Under the pieces are notes generated by a model that saw only the letters and a list, made by a program, of their open reading frames with translations, had not been told where the DNA came from and did no database searches. Source: Phycisphaerales bacterium (GTDB taxonomy: Bacteria > Planctomycetota > Phycisphaerae > Phycisphaerales > SM1A02). Taken from it: a stretch of DNA of 64,000 bases. Both the position numbers and the translations under genes were made by a program. Below, piece by piece: positions 37,811 through 47,420 of this stretch. Each line of letters starts with the position of its first letter. The first letter of the stretch is position 1. The stretch covers positions 16,987 through 80,986 of the forward strand of contig JASMKH010000008.1 in NCBI GenBank assembly GCA_030749435.1, given 5' to 3'.

Positions 37811-38620
37811 ATGAACATCATCGTGGCCGGAAGCGGCGTGCTCTTGGCAGGAACCGTGATTGCCTCGGCGGCCGTCGTGGAGGTTGGTGTCGGGAGCTAC
37901 TACTTCGAACCTCAGTTTCCACACGTGGAGGTCGGTGACACGATTCGCTGGGTCTGGGAGGGCGGAAACCACGATGTCACCAGCGGCGCCTTCTGTGGTG
38001 ACGATACGGGTCTCTTCAATTCCCCGATCACGTCGGACAACCCCAGCTTCGAGTGGACCATTCCGGCGGACTACGACGGCGAGGTCATTCCGTACTACTG
38101 CAGCCTCGGCAATCATTGTGTCGCCGGGAATCAGTACGGGGGCCTGCTGGTCAACGTCGGCGAGGCGCACTTTGTGACATCCAACGGATTCGCGTTCGAG
38201 CCAGCCGACATCAGCGTGGCTGCGGGGGACGTCGTCGTCTGGATCCACGATGGCGGATCACACACCGTGACCTCTGGGGTCGACTGCCTTCCGGACGGTC
38301 GCTTCGACGATCCGCTTGACAATCTGCACCAGATGCCGTTCTACGTCGTCCCGCCGAGTGAGCCCACGGGCGTCATTGACTACTACTGCCTGCCTCACTG
38401 CGGCTTCGGCATGGTCGGGACCATCGACGTGACCGGCGATGCCATTCCCTGCGAGGAAGATGTGAATGGTGACGGCCAGATCAACGTGGACGATCTGCTG
38501 CAACTTCTCGCAGCCTTCGGCCAGTCCTGCACCGGTTGCGCCGAGGACGTTGACGGGAGCGGCACGGTCGGGGTTGACGACCTCCTGCAGTTGCTCGCTG
38601 TGTACGGAACCGGCTGCTGA
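37811..38620 (+). CDS. Two-domain cupredoxin-like secreted protein with dockerin-like C-terminus
   Basis: A protein of 269 residues with a signal peptide (IIVAGSGVLLAGTVIASA). It has two plastocyanin-like domains: one with WEGGNHDVTSG and YYCSLGNHCVAG, the other with HDGGSHTVTSG and YYCLPHCGFGM. The second has the His-Cys-His-Met copper ligand set; the first seems to lack the Met. The C-terminus is a dockerin-like pair, EDVNGDGQINVDDLLQLL and EDVDGSGTVGVDDLLQLL. It probably stores or passes electrons at the cell surface. ATG 37811 has GAGGG eight bases upstream; an in-frame ATG at 37787 is less likely. Confidence 0.85.
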   Translation: MNIIVAGSGVLLAGTVIASAAVVEVGVGSYYFEPQFPHVEVGDTIRWVWEGGNHDVTSGAFCGDDTGLFNSPITSDNPSFEWTIPADYDGEVIPYYCSLGNHCVAGNQYGGLLVNVGEAHFVTSNGFAFEPADISVAAGDVVVWIHDGGSHTVTSGVDCLPDGRFDDPLDNLHQMPFYVVPPSEPTGVIDYYCLPHCGFGMVGTIDVTGDAIPCEEDVNGDGQINVDDLLQLLAAFGQSCTGCAEDVDGSGTVGVDDLLQLLAVYGTGC

Positions 38621-38658
38621 GCCCGATCCTCATGATCCGCCGGTGACGGCGGTCGGGG

Positions 38659-38706
38659 ATGCCTTGCTGGGGACCTTGCTGGGGACCCTGCCGGGGACCT
38701 TGCCAG
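38659..38706. repeat. Four tandem copies of a 12-bp unit
   Basis: Four imperfect copies of a 12-base unit (consensus GGACCTTGCTGG) fill the gap between the convergent stops of the cupredoxin-dockerin gene and ftsH. No function is evident; it is a likely slippage-prone microsatellite. Confidence 0.8.
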
Positions 38707-38723
38707 AGGCGGCGCCCGTCGAC

Positions 38724-40769
38724 TCAGGCCGGTGCTGGCAGCAGGCCGTCCGGCTCATCGCCCTGACTGGACGGCTCGGCTGGCGGTTCGGGGTCGGTTG
38801 ACGGAGGCGTCGCTTCGACGTCCAGCAGGTCGGAGAGGGTCGGGCGGTCGAGTTCGCCGCCCTCCATGAGCGTCGTCACTTCCGTGCTCTGAAGCGTCTC
38901 ATATTTGAGCAGCGCCTCGGCGATGGCGGTCACGATATCCCAATGCTCGTCAATCATCCGCGCTGCATCCGCGTACGCCGCGCCGATGATGGACTTGACC
39001 TCCTCATCGATGATGCGAGCCGTTTCCGGCGAATAGTCCTTGTCGATAAGGAGCGACTCGTTGGCATCGTCGGGCGCGTACCGGACGAAGCCCAGACGTT
39101 CCGACATGCCCCAGTCAAGGATCATGTGCCTTGCGTAGGCCGTCGCCATCTGGATGTCCATGGCGGCGCCGGATGACACGTCGCCCGTTTTCTTCTGTTC
39201 CGCAATGCGGCCCGCGCAGAGCACGCGAAGCGTCGCTTCGATGTACTTGCGTCCAAACCCGTAGCGGTCCTTCTCGGGCAGGCTGAACGTGGCTCCCATC
39301 GCCTGGCCGCGGGGGATGATGGTCACCTTGTGAACCGGGTCGGCGTCATCGAGCATTGCCTGCAGCGCGGTATGCCCGGCCTCGTGATAGGCCGTGGCGA
39401 TTCGCTCGGTTTCTTCGATCTTCCTGCTGTGACGCGCACGGCCGAACTTGATCTTGTCGCGGGCCTCCTCGAGGTCCAGTTGATCGACCGCATCCTTGTT
39501 CTCCAGCGTCGCGATGATCGCCGACTCGTTGATGAGTGCAGCGAGCTCGGCGCCGGAAAACATCGGTGTTCCCCGTGCAACTCGATTCATGTCGACATCC
39601 GGAGCGAGTTGAATCGTCTTGGCATGAACTTCGAGGATTTTCAGACGACCCTCAACATCCGGGAGCGTGACGGGGACCTGCCTGTCGAAGCGACCGGGTC
39701 GTGTCAGTGCGGGGTCGAGGACGTCGGCCCGGTTCGTCGCGGCAATCACGATGACCTGATCTGTCGCCTCGAATCCGTCCATCTCCACGAGGATCGCGTT
39801 GAGCGTCTGTTCGCGTTCGTCGTGGCCTCCGCTGTTGAATCCGCCCCCCCGTCTGCGTCCGACGGCGTCGATCTCATCGAGGAAGATGATGCAGGGGGCG
39901 TTTTCCTTGGCCTGCTTGAACAGGTCACGCACGCGGCTAGCGCCAACGCCAACGAACATCTCGACGAAGTCCGAACCGGAGATCGAGAAGAAGGGGCAAT
40001 CAGCCTCGCCGGCGATGGCCTTGGCAAGCAGCGTCTTGCCGCACCCGGGAGGCCCGACGAGCAGGACGCCACGGGGGATTCGTCCTCCGAGCCGCTGGAA
40101 CTTCTTGGGGTTCTTCAGAAACTCGACGATCTCCAGCACCTCTTCCTTGGCTTCGTCGATTCCAGCCACGTCGGTGAATCGGACCTTCGACGCCTCTTTG
40201 GTTGAGATGCGATGGCGGGACTTCCCGAAGCTTCCGAGCATTCCGCCGGGTCCACCGCCTGCGCTTCGCATCGATCTGGCAATGAAGAACCAGATGATCA
40301 ACAGCAGCAGCAGGAAAGGCCCGATCGTGACGAGCAACTGCACCCAGACGCTCTGGCTGGTGTCGGTCGAGAAGTCGACGCCCATGTCGGTCAACTGATG
40401 GAGATAGAACTCTCGATTGCCGCCGTCGATCGTGTGGTACACGACGGCGGGCTCGGGACCGGGATTGTCCCCCGGCGTCTTGGGCGCGATCGTGGCGACG
40501 ATCCGGCTGTTCTTGATGATCACCGGGTCGGGCGAGCCGGGCGTCGGTTCGTAGAGGTGTCCCTTGGCGGGATCAATCAGTGATCTGAAGTGCTGCCAGC
40601 TTGCAATCTCGCGACCGCTGTTCGAACTCTGCATGATCGCGAAGAGGATGATCATGAGGCCGAGAATGAAGACCCAACTCATCAGCCCTCGGCCGGTGCC
40701 TTTGGGCGGAGCCGGCTTTTCGGGTTCTCGAGGGGGTTCGTTCGGCGGTGTCTGGTCTGGATCAGGCAT
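38724..40769 (-). CDS. ftsH: ATP-dependent zinc metalloprotease FtsH
   Basis: A protein of 681 residues; membrane-bound AAA+ protease that degrades unneeded membrane and cytosolic proteins. Two transmembrane helices flank a periplasmic domain (first near residues 30-46, second [20 protein letters not shown]). The AAA domain has Walker A GPPGCGKT at 239-246, Walker [14 protein letters not shown] and the SRH region [19 protein letters not shown]. The protease motif HEAGH is at 462-466. The tail is Pro/Ser-rich. A promoter TTGGCG-N18-TAGGAT lies upstream. Confidence 0.96.
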   Translation of the reverse strand: MPDPDQTPPNEPPREPEKPAPPKGTGRGLMSWVFILGLMIILFAIMQSSNSGREIASWQHFRSLIDPAKGHLYEPTPGSPDPVIIKNSRIVATIAPKTPGDNPGPEPAVVYHTIDGGNREFYLHQLTDMGVDFSTDTSQSVWVQLLVTIGPFLLLLLIIWFFIARSMRSAGGGPGGMLGSFGKSRHRISTKEASKVRFTDVAGIDEAKEEVLEIVEFLKNPKKFQRLGGRIPRGVLLVGPPGCGKTLLAKAIAGEADCPFFSISGSDFVEMFVGVGASRVRDLFKQAKENAPCIIFLDEIDAVGRRRGGGFNSGGHDEREQTLNAILVEMDGFEATDQVIVIAATNRADVLDPALTRPGRFDRQVPVTLPDVEGRLKILEVHAKTIQLAPDVDMNRVARGTPMFSGAELAALINESAIIATLENKDAVDQLDLEEARDKIKFGRARHSRKIEETERIATAYHEAGHTALQAMLDDADPVHKVTIIPRGQAMGATFSLPEKDRYGFGRKYIEATLRVLCAGRIAEQKKTGDVSSGAAMDIQMATAYARHMILDWGMSERLGFVRYAPDDANESLLIDKDYSPETARIIDEEVKSIIGAAYADAARMIDEHWDIVTAIAEALLKYETLQSTEVTTLMEGGELDRPTLSDLLDVEATPPSTDPEPPAEPSSQGDEPDGLLPAPA

Positions 40770-40801
40770 GTGAAATCCCGTGCGAGGCTGGCAACAGGTC
40801 C

Positions 40802-40831
40802 ATCCTACGTCCAGTGTCGGCTCGTCGCCAA
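40802..40831 (-). promoter_or_regulatory. ftsH promoter (TTGGCG-N18-TAGGAT)
   Basis: On the minus strand a -35 TTGGCG (40831-40826) and a -10 TAGGAT (40807-40802) are separated by 18 bases, in the gap between the lptE-like gene and ftsH. Confidence 0.5.
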
Positions 40832-40838
40832 AGCGGGA

Positions 40839-41354
40839 TCACCACGATTCGGCCATTCGATCAACGATGGCGCGGGCCATCATCTGTACGGACTCCAGCC
40901 TGCCCAGTTCAATCGGTTCGCCAAGCGGGTTCGAGGGGAAAAACAGCCCGTTCGTGCCCATTCCTTCCCATCCAGTGATGGTGGTGTTGTCGTCGAGTCG
41001 CTCCCAATTCCAATCGACCGTGAGTTGCACGGCCATCTCCTGGTCCAACTTGGTCAGGCGGGACTGGGACAACTGCTTGAGGTCGACCCTGGTCACCGAG
41101 ACCTCGAGCAGCGTGTCGGCGACGGTCTCGTCGACCACCCGCCACGGGGTTCGCGTCTCGACCTCCCGGATCAGGGCGTTGGTGAGGAGATAGCCCATTT
41201 CCCGGTCGTAGGTCGCGTTCTTGACGACCGGAATCGCGATGGTTCTGATTCCGGCGTCGTAGGTGGACCCGAGCACCCATCCCTTCGAAGGATCGCTGCC
41301 GCACCCGACAAGAAGCGCCGCTCCCACCAGACATGGCATCAAGAACCGCTTCAT
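40839..41354 (-). CDS. lptE: LptE-like LPS-assembly lipoprotein
   Basis: A protein of 171 residues with a lipobox (LLVGC, Cys18). The mature chain follows the LptE/RlpB pattern: GIRTIAIPVVKNATYDREMGYLLTNALIREVETRTPWRVV, then TLLEVSVTRVDLK. LptE plugs the LptD barrel and helps place lipopolysaccharide in the outer membrane. ATG 41354 overlaps the stop of the upstream gene (ATGA), so the two are coupled; longer in-frame sequence upstream lies inside that gene. Confidence 0.8.
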   Translation of the reverse strand: MKRFLMPCLVGAALLVGCGSDPSKGWVLGSTYDAGIRTIAIPVVKNATYDREMGYLLTNALIREVETRTPWRVVDETVADTLLEVSVTRVDLKQLSQSRLTKLDQEMAVQLTVDWNWERLDDNTTITGWEGMGTNGLFFPSNPLGEPIELGRLESVQMMARAIVDRMAESW

Positions 41355-42427
41355 GGTGCGTCCCCTGCCGGCTCGCCGCCTGGAGCCTTGGGCACTTCCG
41401 GCCCGAGCAGCAGTTTCTCCCTGAGCAGCGCATAGTCGGGGGCGTGCGCGATGACTGAGTCGGGCAGTTGGCTCAGAATGGTCGGGATCTCCCGGAGCGC
41501 CTGAAGACTCGCGGCGGATCGGGGGAACTTCCTGATGAGTTCGCGGATGGTGTATTCGGCGGAGATCGGATCGCTGTCTCCGAGGTACCAACGCGCCGTC
41601 GTGAGCATCTTGTTGGACTCCGACTCTTCGATGCGAAGTACCAGCGCCTCGGCACCGATTCTTGCCGCTTCAGCCGGTCTGCTGGCGGAGAGCTGCTTGA
41701 GTTCCGCCTTGGCTTCGAGCAGGCCGACGATGTCGAACTGGGGCCCCTTGAACGAAGCAATATTCGAGTAGATGAGCCGTCGCCGGGCGTAATCCAGATT
41801 GGTTGAACGCGGGTAACGATCGATGTAGATCGCATACGCTTCCGCAGCTAGGGTCATTCGTCGATGGCGGAAGTACATGTCGGCGAGTTGAATCCCCGCT
41901 CGCGCCGCAAGTGTGCTTCCGGGCATCCGCTCCTGGATCCGGATCAACAGTTCTTCCGCTTCGTCGCTCGCGTCGATCATGCGAATGCCAAACAACTTCC
42001 TCCGCATGCCGTGGGCGTACTTCACGGCGACTTCGTACTCCCGCTCGAGCGCCAGCGAGAACACTTCGCTTCCGGGATATCGCCGCACGAGGTACTCGTA
42101 GTCGTAGAGCGACTCGTACTCGTCACCGACACCCATCAGCGAGTCGCCGCGGAGCAGGTAGGCCTCGGGAAGGAGCGGTGAGGTGGGGTTTCGCTTCATC
42201 CAGCGATTGGTCATGTTGAGGGCCCGGTCCGGTCGGCCCTCAGCGAGCATGACCCGCGCCTGTGCCAGTTGCTCGGCGGGCGATCCCGGTGCAGGGGTGG
42301 CCTCGTGCGTCCACTCGTCGTCAGGGCCAAGCCGGAAGACTTCCTGGGCGGTGGAGCGGGGGCAAATCCCCGCTGAGATCGTCAGCGCGACGATTGTCGC
42401 CAGCGTCGGGCCGCGGGAAGCATTCAT
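41351..42427 (-). CDS. BamD-like tetratricopeptide outer-membrane assembly protein
   Basis: A protein of 358 residues with a signal peptide (LATIVALTISAGICPRSTA). It has TPR-type helical repeats resembling BamD/YfiO: AEQLAQARVMLAEGRPDRALNM, LLPEAYLLRGDSLMGVGDEYESLYDYEYLVRRYPGS, and FRHRRMTLAAEAYAIYIDRYP. No lipobox Cys is found, unlike E. coli BamD. The coupling to the LptE-like gene supports an envelope-assembly role. TAGCAT lies 8 bases before the ATG and no Shine-Dalgarno is seen. Confidence 0.7.
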   Translation of the reverse strand: MNASRGPTLATIVALTISAGICPRSTAQEVFRLGPDDEWTHEATPAPGSPAEQLAQARVMLAEGRPDRALNMTNRWMKRNPTSPLLPEAYLLRGDSLMGVGDEYESLYDYEYLVRRYPGSEVFSLALEREYEVAVKYAHGMRRKLFGIRMIDASDEAEELLIRIQERMPGSTLAARAGIQLADMYFRHRRMTLAAEAYAIYIDRYPRSTNLDYARRRLIYSNIASFKGPQFDIVGLLEAKAELKQLSASRPAEAARIGAEALVLRIEESESNKMLTTARWYLGDSDPISAEYTIRELIRKFPRSAASLQALREIPTILSQLPDSVIAHAPDYALLREKLLLGPEVPKAPGGEPAGDAP

Positions 42428-42984
42428 GGCGCGGCATGCTACCTGTGCGGGCCGGAACCCGCACCGTGGGGTCCATCAGGGTCCCCGCCGTGGCGGCTGG
42501 CCACCCTCGAAGTGACCGGACCAGCGGCGCAAGGATTGCCTCGATCGGCCGATAACACCTTGCCGGTGGCGGGGTTGGCGGGTCGTCCTCCGGTAGGTCG
42601 AGTGAGGGAGGCAACGAGGCCCGCCGTGCGGAGCCATCTCGAACGACTGGCGTTCGAGTCAAGAGGAGCCACCCCTGTATTGCCGGAATGACCGGAGTGA
42701 ACGGAACGATTGGGCACTGCTTCGCGGCATTCAGCCGCCTGTCGCTGGCCGGATTGAAAGCGGAATCGTCTGTTGCGATTGACTCGTCTGTGATGATTCC
42801 CAACCACACTCCGTATTCACGCATTACGCCCGACCCCGAGCAACTGCTTGTTGACATGCTTCAGCACGTGTATGGTGTTGACGCGTCACAAGCGTGCTCA
42901 CGGAAGAGCATCAATGTGACGGGACACGACGACCTGAGTTCGTGTTCACAATCGCGGCAGCGCAGCGGTCAAGGAGTCGACCCA
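42428..42984. other. 557-bp intergenic region with two strong hairpins
   Basis: This gap lies between divergent genes (BamD-like, minus; sigma factor, plus). It contains a long interrupted stem at 42577-42625: GGCGGG/CCCGCC, TCGT/ACGA and CCTCC/GGAGG, separated by small bulges, with a 15-base loop. A second hairpin lies at 42638-42658 (CTCGAACG/CGTTCGAG). A TTGACA occurs at 42851-42856, but no well-spaced -10 follows. A perfect palindrome TGACGCGTCA is at 42879-42888. The frame of the sigma factor is open upstream to 42688, but that stretch does not look like protein. Confidence 0.6.
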
Positions 42985-43839
<855 letters not shown>

Positions 43840-43864
43840 GCGGTGGCAGGAGCATACGCGGAAC

Positions 43865-43899
43865 GAAGCCGGACGCTGAGGCGTTCGGCTTCTTTCGTT
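43865..43899 (+). terminator. Rho-independent terminator of the sigma factor gene
   Basis: A 12-bp stem (43865-43876 with 43881-43892, one G-T pair) with loop TGAG is followed by TTTCGTT. It lies 26 bases after the sigma-factor stop and before the convergent CoA-transferase stop. Confidence 0.8.
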
Positions 43900-43917
43900 G
43901 CCCCTGGCCGCGTCGGG

Positions 43918-44580
43918 TCAGATTGGCATGGGTCGGGGATCGTCCCGGACCAGAATCTCCGCGGAGGTCTTCGCACGGACTTCATCGATCGTGACTTGAG
44001 GTGCCAGTTCGGTCAGGACGAATCGTCGTGACTCGGGGTCCATCTCCAGCACGCACAGGTCGGTGATCACCATGTCGATGCACGCCACGCCGGTCAGCGG
44101 CAGCGTACAGGCGGGGATCAGTTTGGGGTCACCTCGCTTGTTGCAATGGTCCATGATGACGACGACCCGCTGCACGCCTGCGACGAGGTCCATCGCGCCG
44201 CCCATCCCCTTGACGAGCTTCCCCGGGATCATCCAGTTGGCAATGTCGCCCTCTTGACCGATCTCCATCGCACCGAGAATGGCCAGATCAATGTGTCCGC
44301 CACGGATCATCTCAAAGGACTCATGGCTTGAGAAGTAACTCGCGCCCGGAACGGCGGTGACCGTCTGCTTTCCGGCGTTGATGAGGTCTGCATCAACGGC
44401 GTCTTCGGTCGGGAACGGACCCATCCCCAGCAGCCCATTCTCCGATTGAAGCCAGACGGTGATGTCATCCGGAACGTGATTGGCCACCAGGGTCGGCATG
44501 CCGATCCCCAGATTGACGTAGAAGCCGTCCCGCAGTTCGCGGGCGGCGCGGCGGGCGACCTGGTCTCGGTTGAGTGGCAT
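43918..44580 (-). CDS. scoB: 3-oxoacid CoA-transferase subunit B
   Basis: A protein of 220 residues. The SCOT subunit B pattern is clear: GFYVNLGIGMPTLVANHVP, the catalytic Glu47 in SENGLLGMG, DADLINAGKQTVTAVPGASYFSS, IDLAILGAMEI and KGMGGAMDLVAG. It would move CoA between succinyl-CoA and a 3-oxoacid, but needs subunit A, which is not in the neighbourhood. ATG 44580 begins the family sequence. TACACT lies 7 bases upstream with no Shine-Dalgarno. Divergent from the aldehyde dehydrogenase gene. Confidence 0.9.
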   Translation of the reverse strand: MPLNRDQVARRAARELRDGFYVNLGIGMPTLVANHVPDDITVWLQSENGLLGMGPFPTEDAVDADLINAGKQTVTAVPGASYFSSHESFEMIRGGHIDLAILGAMEIGQEGDIANWMIPGKLVKGMGGAMDLVAGVQRVVVIMDHCNKRGDPKLIPACTLPLTGVACIDMVITDLCVLEMDPESRRFVLTELAPQVTIDEVRAKTSAEILVRDDPRPMPI

Positions 44581-44666
44581 TCGGTGGAGTGTACATCTCA
44601 TGACTGACTCTGGTTCTCGGGCAGTCCGAGGCGGCTCTCGGGAGGCAGTGCCCGTACAATCCTCGG

Positions 44667-46214
44667 ATGTCTACTACAACCGACATCGTCTCAGATCTCT
44701 GCGCTCACCCCTTGCTGCTGTCCGATGCCGAGCCGGGCGACGGGTGCGTGGTTTCCTTCAATCCCGCGAATGGCGAGGCGCTCGGCGCTGTTCGGCTTCA
44801 GTCCGCTTCGGAGTATGAAGAGGCGGTGCAGCGGGCCATGGTCGTGCAGCGATCATGGCGGATGTTCCCCGCGCCGAAGCGGGGCGAACTCGTCCGACGC
44901 ATGGGCAACGCCTATCGCGAGCACGAAGAGGATCTTGGGCGTCTGGTAACCATGGAAATGGGCAAGATCCTGCCCGAGGGCATCGGCGAAGTGGTGGAGT
45001 GCATCGACATCGCCGACTTCGCCGTGGGCTTGTCTCGCCAGTTGTACGGATTGACGATGCCGTCCGAGCGGCCGCTCCACCGGATGTACGAGCAATGGCA
45101 TCCGTTCGGAACAATCGGGATCATCACCGCCTTCAACTTTCCGGTTGCGGTGTGGGCGTGGAACGCCATGCTCTCCGCCGTCTGCGGAAACGCGCAGATC
45201 TGGAAACCAAGTCTGGCGACCCCGCTCACTGCAATCGCGATGACCAATATCGCGCAGCAGGTGATGCGCGACCAGGACATGTTCGTGCCCGACGCCGGCG
45301 ACCCGGCGGATCTGTTCGGTCTGGTCATCGGAACCGATGACGAAGTCGGCGAGACGATGATCGCCGACCGAAGGCTGCCGCTCATCAGTGCGACCGGATC
45401 CTGCAGAATGGGGCGGCACGTGGGGACACAGGTCGCCAAACGTCTCGGTCGCAGCCTGCTGGAACTTGGTGGCAACAACGCGATCATCGTGACCGAGTCC
45501 GCCGACGTCGATCTCGTCGTCCGGGGCACGCTCTTTGGTGCCGTCGGAACTGCGGGCCAGCGATGCACGTCGACCAGGCGGCTCATCTGCCATGCCTCGT
45601 TGGTGGACCAGGTCGCCTCGGGTCTCGCCAAGGCCTATCAGCAGGTTCCCATTGGTGATCCGCTTGACGCCGCCACACTGGTCGGACCGCTGATCGATCA
45701 ACGGAGCGTGGACGCCATGCGTGCCGCCATTGAATCGGCGACCGAACAGGGCTGCGAGGTGCTGTGCGGCGGAGTGGAAGGGATCGACTGCTTTGCCGAC
45801 CATGCTGGCAACTTCGTCACGCCGACCATCGTTCGCGTCCCGCGTGGCGCAACGCCTGGCATCACAAGGGAGGAGACGTTTGCGCCGATTCTCTACATCT
45901 TCGAGTACGAGAACCTCGACGAGGCGATCGACATGCAGAACGACGTCGACCAGGGCCTCTCCAGTGCCGTCTTCACCGACTCGGTCCGCATGGCGGAGCG
46001 GTTCCTTTCCGCAGCCGGATCGGACTGCGGCATTGCCAATGTGAACATCGGGACGAGCGGCGCCGAGATCGGTGGCGCCTTTGGTGGTGAGAAGGACACC
46101 GGCGGCGGCCGCGAGAGTGGATCGGATTCGTGGAAGGCCTACATGAGGCGTCAGACGTGCACCATCAACTGGGGCGACGACCTGCCGCTTGCGCAGGGCA
46201 TCGAGTTCGGTTGA
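44667..46214 (+). CDS. amaB: ALDH7-type aldehyde dehydrogenase (piperideine-6-carboxylate / aminoadipate-semialdehyde)
   Basis: A protein of 515 residues. The NAD-dependent dehydrogenase has catalytic Cys300 in GTAGQRCTSTRRL and general base Glu266 in LLELGGNNAIIV. The near-C-terminal signature IANVNIGTSGAEIGGAFGGEK, followed by GGGRESGSDSWKAYMRRQTCTINW, is diagnostic of the ALDH7 group (AmaB/antiquitin), which oxidises 2-aminoadipate semialdehyde in lysine breakdown. TACAAT is 6 bases before the ATG and no Shine-Dalgarno is seen. The Nudix gene follows after 13 bases. Confidence 0.9.
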   Translation: MSTTTDIVSDLCAHPLLLSDAEPGDGCVVSFNPANGEALGAVRLQSASEYEEAVQRAMVVQRSWRMFPAPKRGELVRRMGNAYREHEEDLGRLVTMEMGKILPEGIGEVVECIDIADFAVGLSRQLYGLTMPSERPLHRMYEQWHPFGTIGIITAFNFPVAVWAWNAMLSAVCGNAQIWKPSLATPLTAIAMTNIAQQVMRDQDMFVPDAGDPADLFGLVIGTDDEVGETMIADRRLPLISATGSCRMGRHVGTQVAKRLGRSLLELGGNNAIIVTESADVDLVVRGTLFGAVGTAGQRCTSTRRLICHASLVDQVASGLAKAYQQVPIGDPLDAATLVGPLIDQRSVDAMRAAIESATEQGCEVLCGGVEGIDCFADHAGNFVTPTIVRVPRGATPGITREETFAPILYIFEYENLDEAIDMQNDVDQGLSSAVFTDSVRMAERFLSAAGSDCGIANVNIGTSGAEIGGAFGGEKDTGGGRESGSDSWKAYMRRQTCTINWGDDLPLAQGIEFG

Positions 46215-46227
46215 CCCAGGGTTGCCT

Positions 46228-46890
46228 GTGAATCCGACGACGATCATCCGCCTGCGTCGACCGGCCATTGTGTCGTTGGGTGATCGCGATTGGCTGCCGG
46301 ATCCGCATCTGCGGGATGAGGCGGAGCGGCGATGGGCTGCCATGCGGTCCGCAAACCGGAGGCTGTATGACGGCAAGATGATCCAGGTGGCAGGCGTGCA
46401 CCGCAACGGCGCCGGGGGCGCGGTCATCCAGGGATTCCCGTGCGCGTTTCGCTGGTATGCGGTGCAGTCGGAGGCGGATGAGACGGGCCCGAGTCACGAT
46501 TGCATGTGCCGGCCCCTCGGCGTCAAGGGGGTGACGCGGTGCGGTGAGCGGGTGTTGCTGGGGCGCCGTGCCCAGTGGACGACATGGCAGGCAGGCTGGT
46601 GGGAACTGGCCCCCTCCGGAGGCGTCGAACCCGGCAACAGCCCGGAGCAGGCGCTCGCTGCCGAGTATGCAGAGGAAATCGGACGTGTGTTGTCGTCGAC
46701 GCCTCGAGCCGAGGCGGTGATGTTTGACCCAAACACCCGGACCTGGGAAGTGGTGCTCACCGTCGAGATGCCGACCGATGACATCGGCTTCAACACCGGT
46801 GAATACGAAGCGTTCAGGTGGGTCCGACCCAGTGAGATCCCCGACGACACCACGCCGATCGCGCGGCGGATACTCGATCAACTCGGCTGA
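46228..46890 (+). CDS. Nudix hydrolase-like protein with altered Nudix box
   Basis: A protein of 220 residues. The central block (GVKGVTRCGERVLLGRR, WWELAPSGGVEPG, then AEYAEEIG) is a Nudix fold. Against the consensus Gx5Ex7REUxEExGU, the first Glu is Asn and the Arg is Ala, while the metal-binding EExG glutamates remain. Activity may therefore be changed. GTG 46228, 13 bases after the upstream stop, is the likely start; an ATG at 46189 would overlap the dehydrogenase. The N-terminal 75 residues are a separate beta-rich region. The substrate is unknown. Confidence 0.75.
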   Translation: MNPTTIIRLRRPAIVSLGDRDWLPDPHLRDEAERRWAAMRSANRRLYDGKMIQVAGVHRNGAGGAVIQGFPCAFRWYAVQSEADETGPSHDCMCRPLGVKGVTRCGERVLLGRRAQWTTWQAGWWELAPSGGVEPGNSPEQALAAEYAEEIGRVLSSTPRAEAVMFDPNTRTWEVVLTVEMPTDDIGFNTGEYEAFRWVRPSEIPDDTTPIARRILDQLG

Positions 46891-46918
46891 GTTGCTGACT
46901 GCTCAAGCTTGCCTTCGA

Positions 46919-46959
46919 GCCCCCGGAATGCCCCCCGGAATGCCCCCCCCGGGAATGCC
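46919..46959. repeat. C-rich short tandem repeat
   Basis: About three imperfect copies of CCCCGGAATGCC lie between the Nudix stop and the convergent small gene. They include a run of eight C residues, prone to slippage. No function seen. Confidence 0.7.
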
Positions 46960-46965
46960 CACGAG

Positions 46966-47286
46966 TCAGGCCGAGCGGACGTCCAGCCACTCGGACACGC
47001 TGCGAAGGTCGCCTGCGATCTGAGGCGTTACCAGAAGCGTGAACTCCTGACCCGCTTCGCATCGCTGCAGCCGCGTGGCCCGCTTGCGATTCGTCCATGG
47101 GCGACCCGCGCGGACGTAGGTGACATTGTCCTTCTGGCGGCGTTGGCGGGCCAAGGCGCGCATGCCCTTCTGGAGTTCAGGCTGCATCCACATGAGACGC
47201 TCAATCGTCTTGACCTTCGAACTGGTCGTCGGGACCTGCCTGACGGTGAAGGTCAGCGTTTCGTTCGGAGTGATTTCAGTGCTCAT
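46966..47286 (-). CDS. Small basic hypothetical protein
   Basis: A protein of 106 residues, rich in Arg and Lys (ALARQRRQKDNVTYVRAGRPW, WTNRKRATRLQRCEAG). The N-terminus is Thr-rich (TPNETLTFTVRQVPTTSSK) and the C-terminus helical (DLRSVSEWLDV). It looks like a nucleic-acid-binding or ribosome-associated protein, but no family is recognised, so the function is open. AAGGA lies about ten bases before ATG 47286. Confidence 0.6.
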   Translation of the reverse strand: MSTEITPNETLTFTVRQVPTTSSKVKTIERLMWMQPELQKGMRALARQRRQKDNVTYVRAGRPWTNRKRATRLQRCEAGQEFTLLVTPQIAGDLRSVSEWLDVRSA

Positions 47287-47420
47287 GGAATGGAGGTCCT
47301 TTGGGGAAGCCCCGCAGTATACCAGCCACGGGCACGATTCAAAGGCGGACCCGGTGGGCGGGGTGGGATCAGGGCCGGTGGGGCCTTTCGGTGCCGCAGG
47401 GGGGCAGGGCTGAGGCTGGC

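Noticed and set aside
38659..38706. 12-bp tandem repeats as a CRISPR-like array
   Set aside because: Units are contiguous with no spacers and there are no cas genes; the same holds for the C-rich repeat at 46919-46959.
42428..42984. SRP (4.5S), 6S or RNase P RNA in the long gap
   Set aside because: The conserved core motifs of these RNAs were not found; only unassigned hairpins remain.
42688..42984. N-terminal extension of the sigma factor to ATG 42688
   Set aside because: The strong AAGGAG before ATG 42985 and the lack of protein-like sequence upstream favour the shorter form.
43840..44666. A CoA-transferase subunit A next to scoB
   Set aside because: No reading frame with subunit A motifs exists on either side.
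44853..46427. A 524-codon frame antisense to the aldehyde dehydrogenase
   Set aside because: Shadow of a high-GC coding region; the plus strand has the complete ALDH7 signature.
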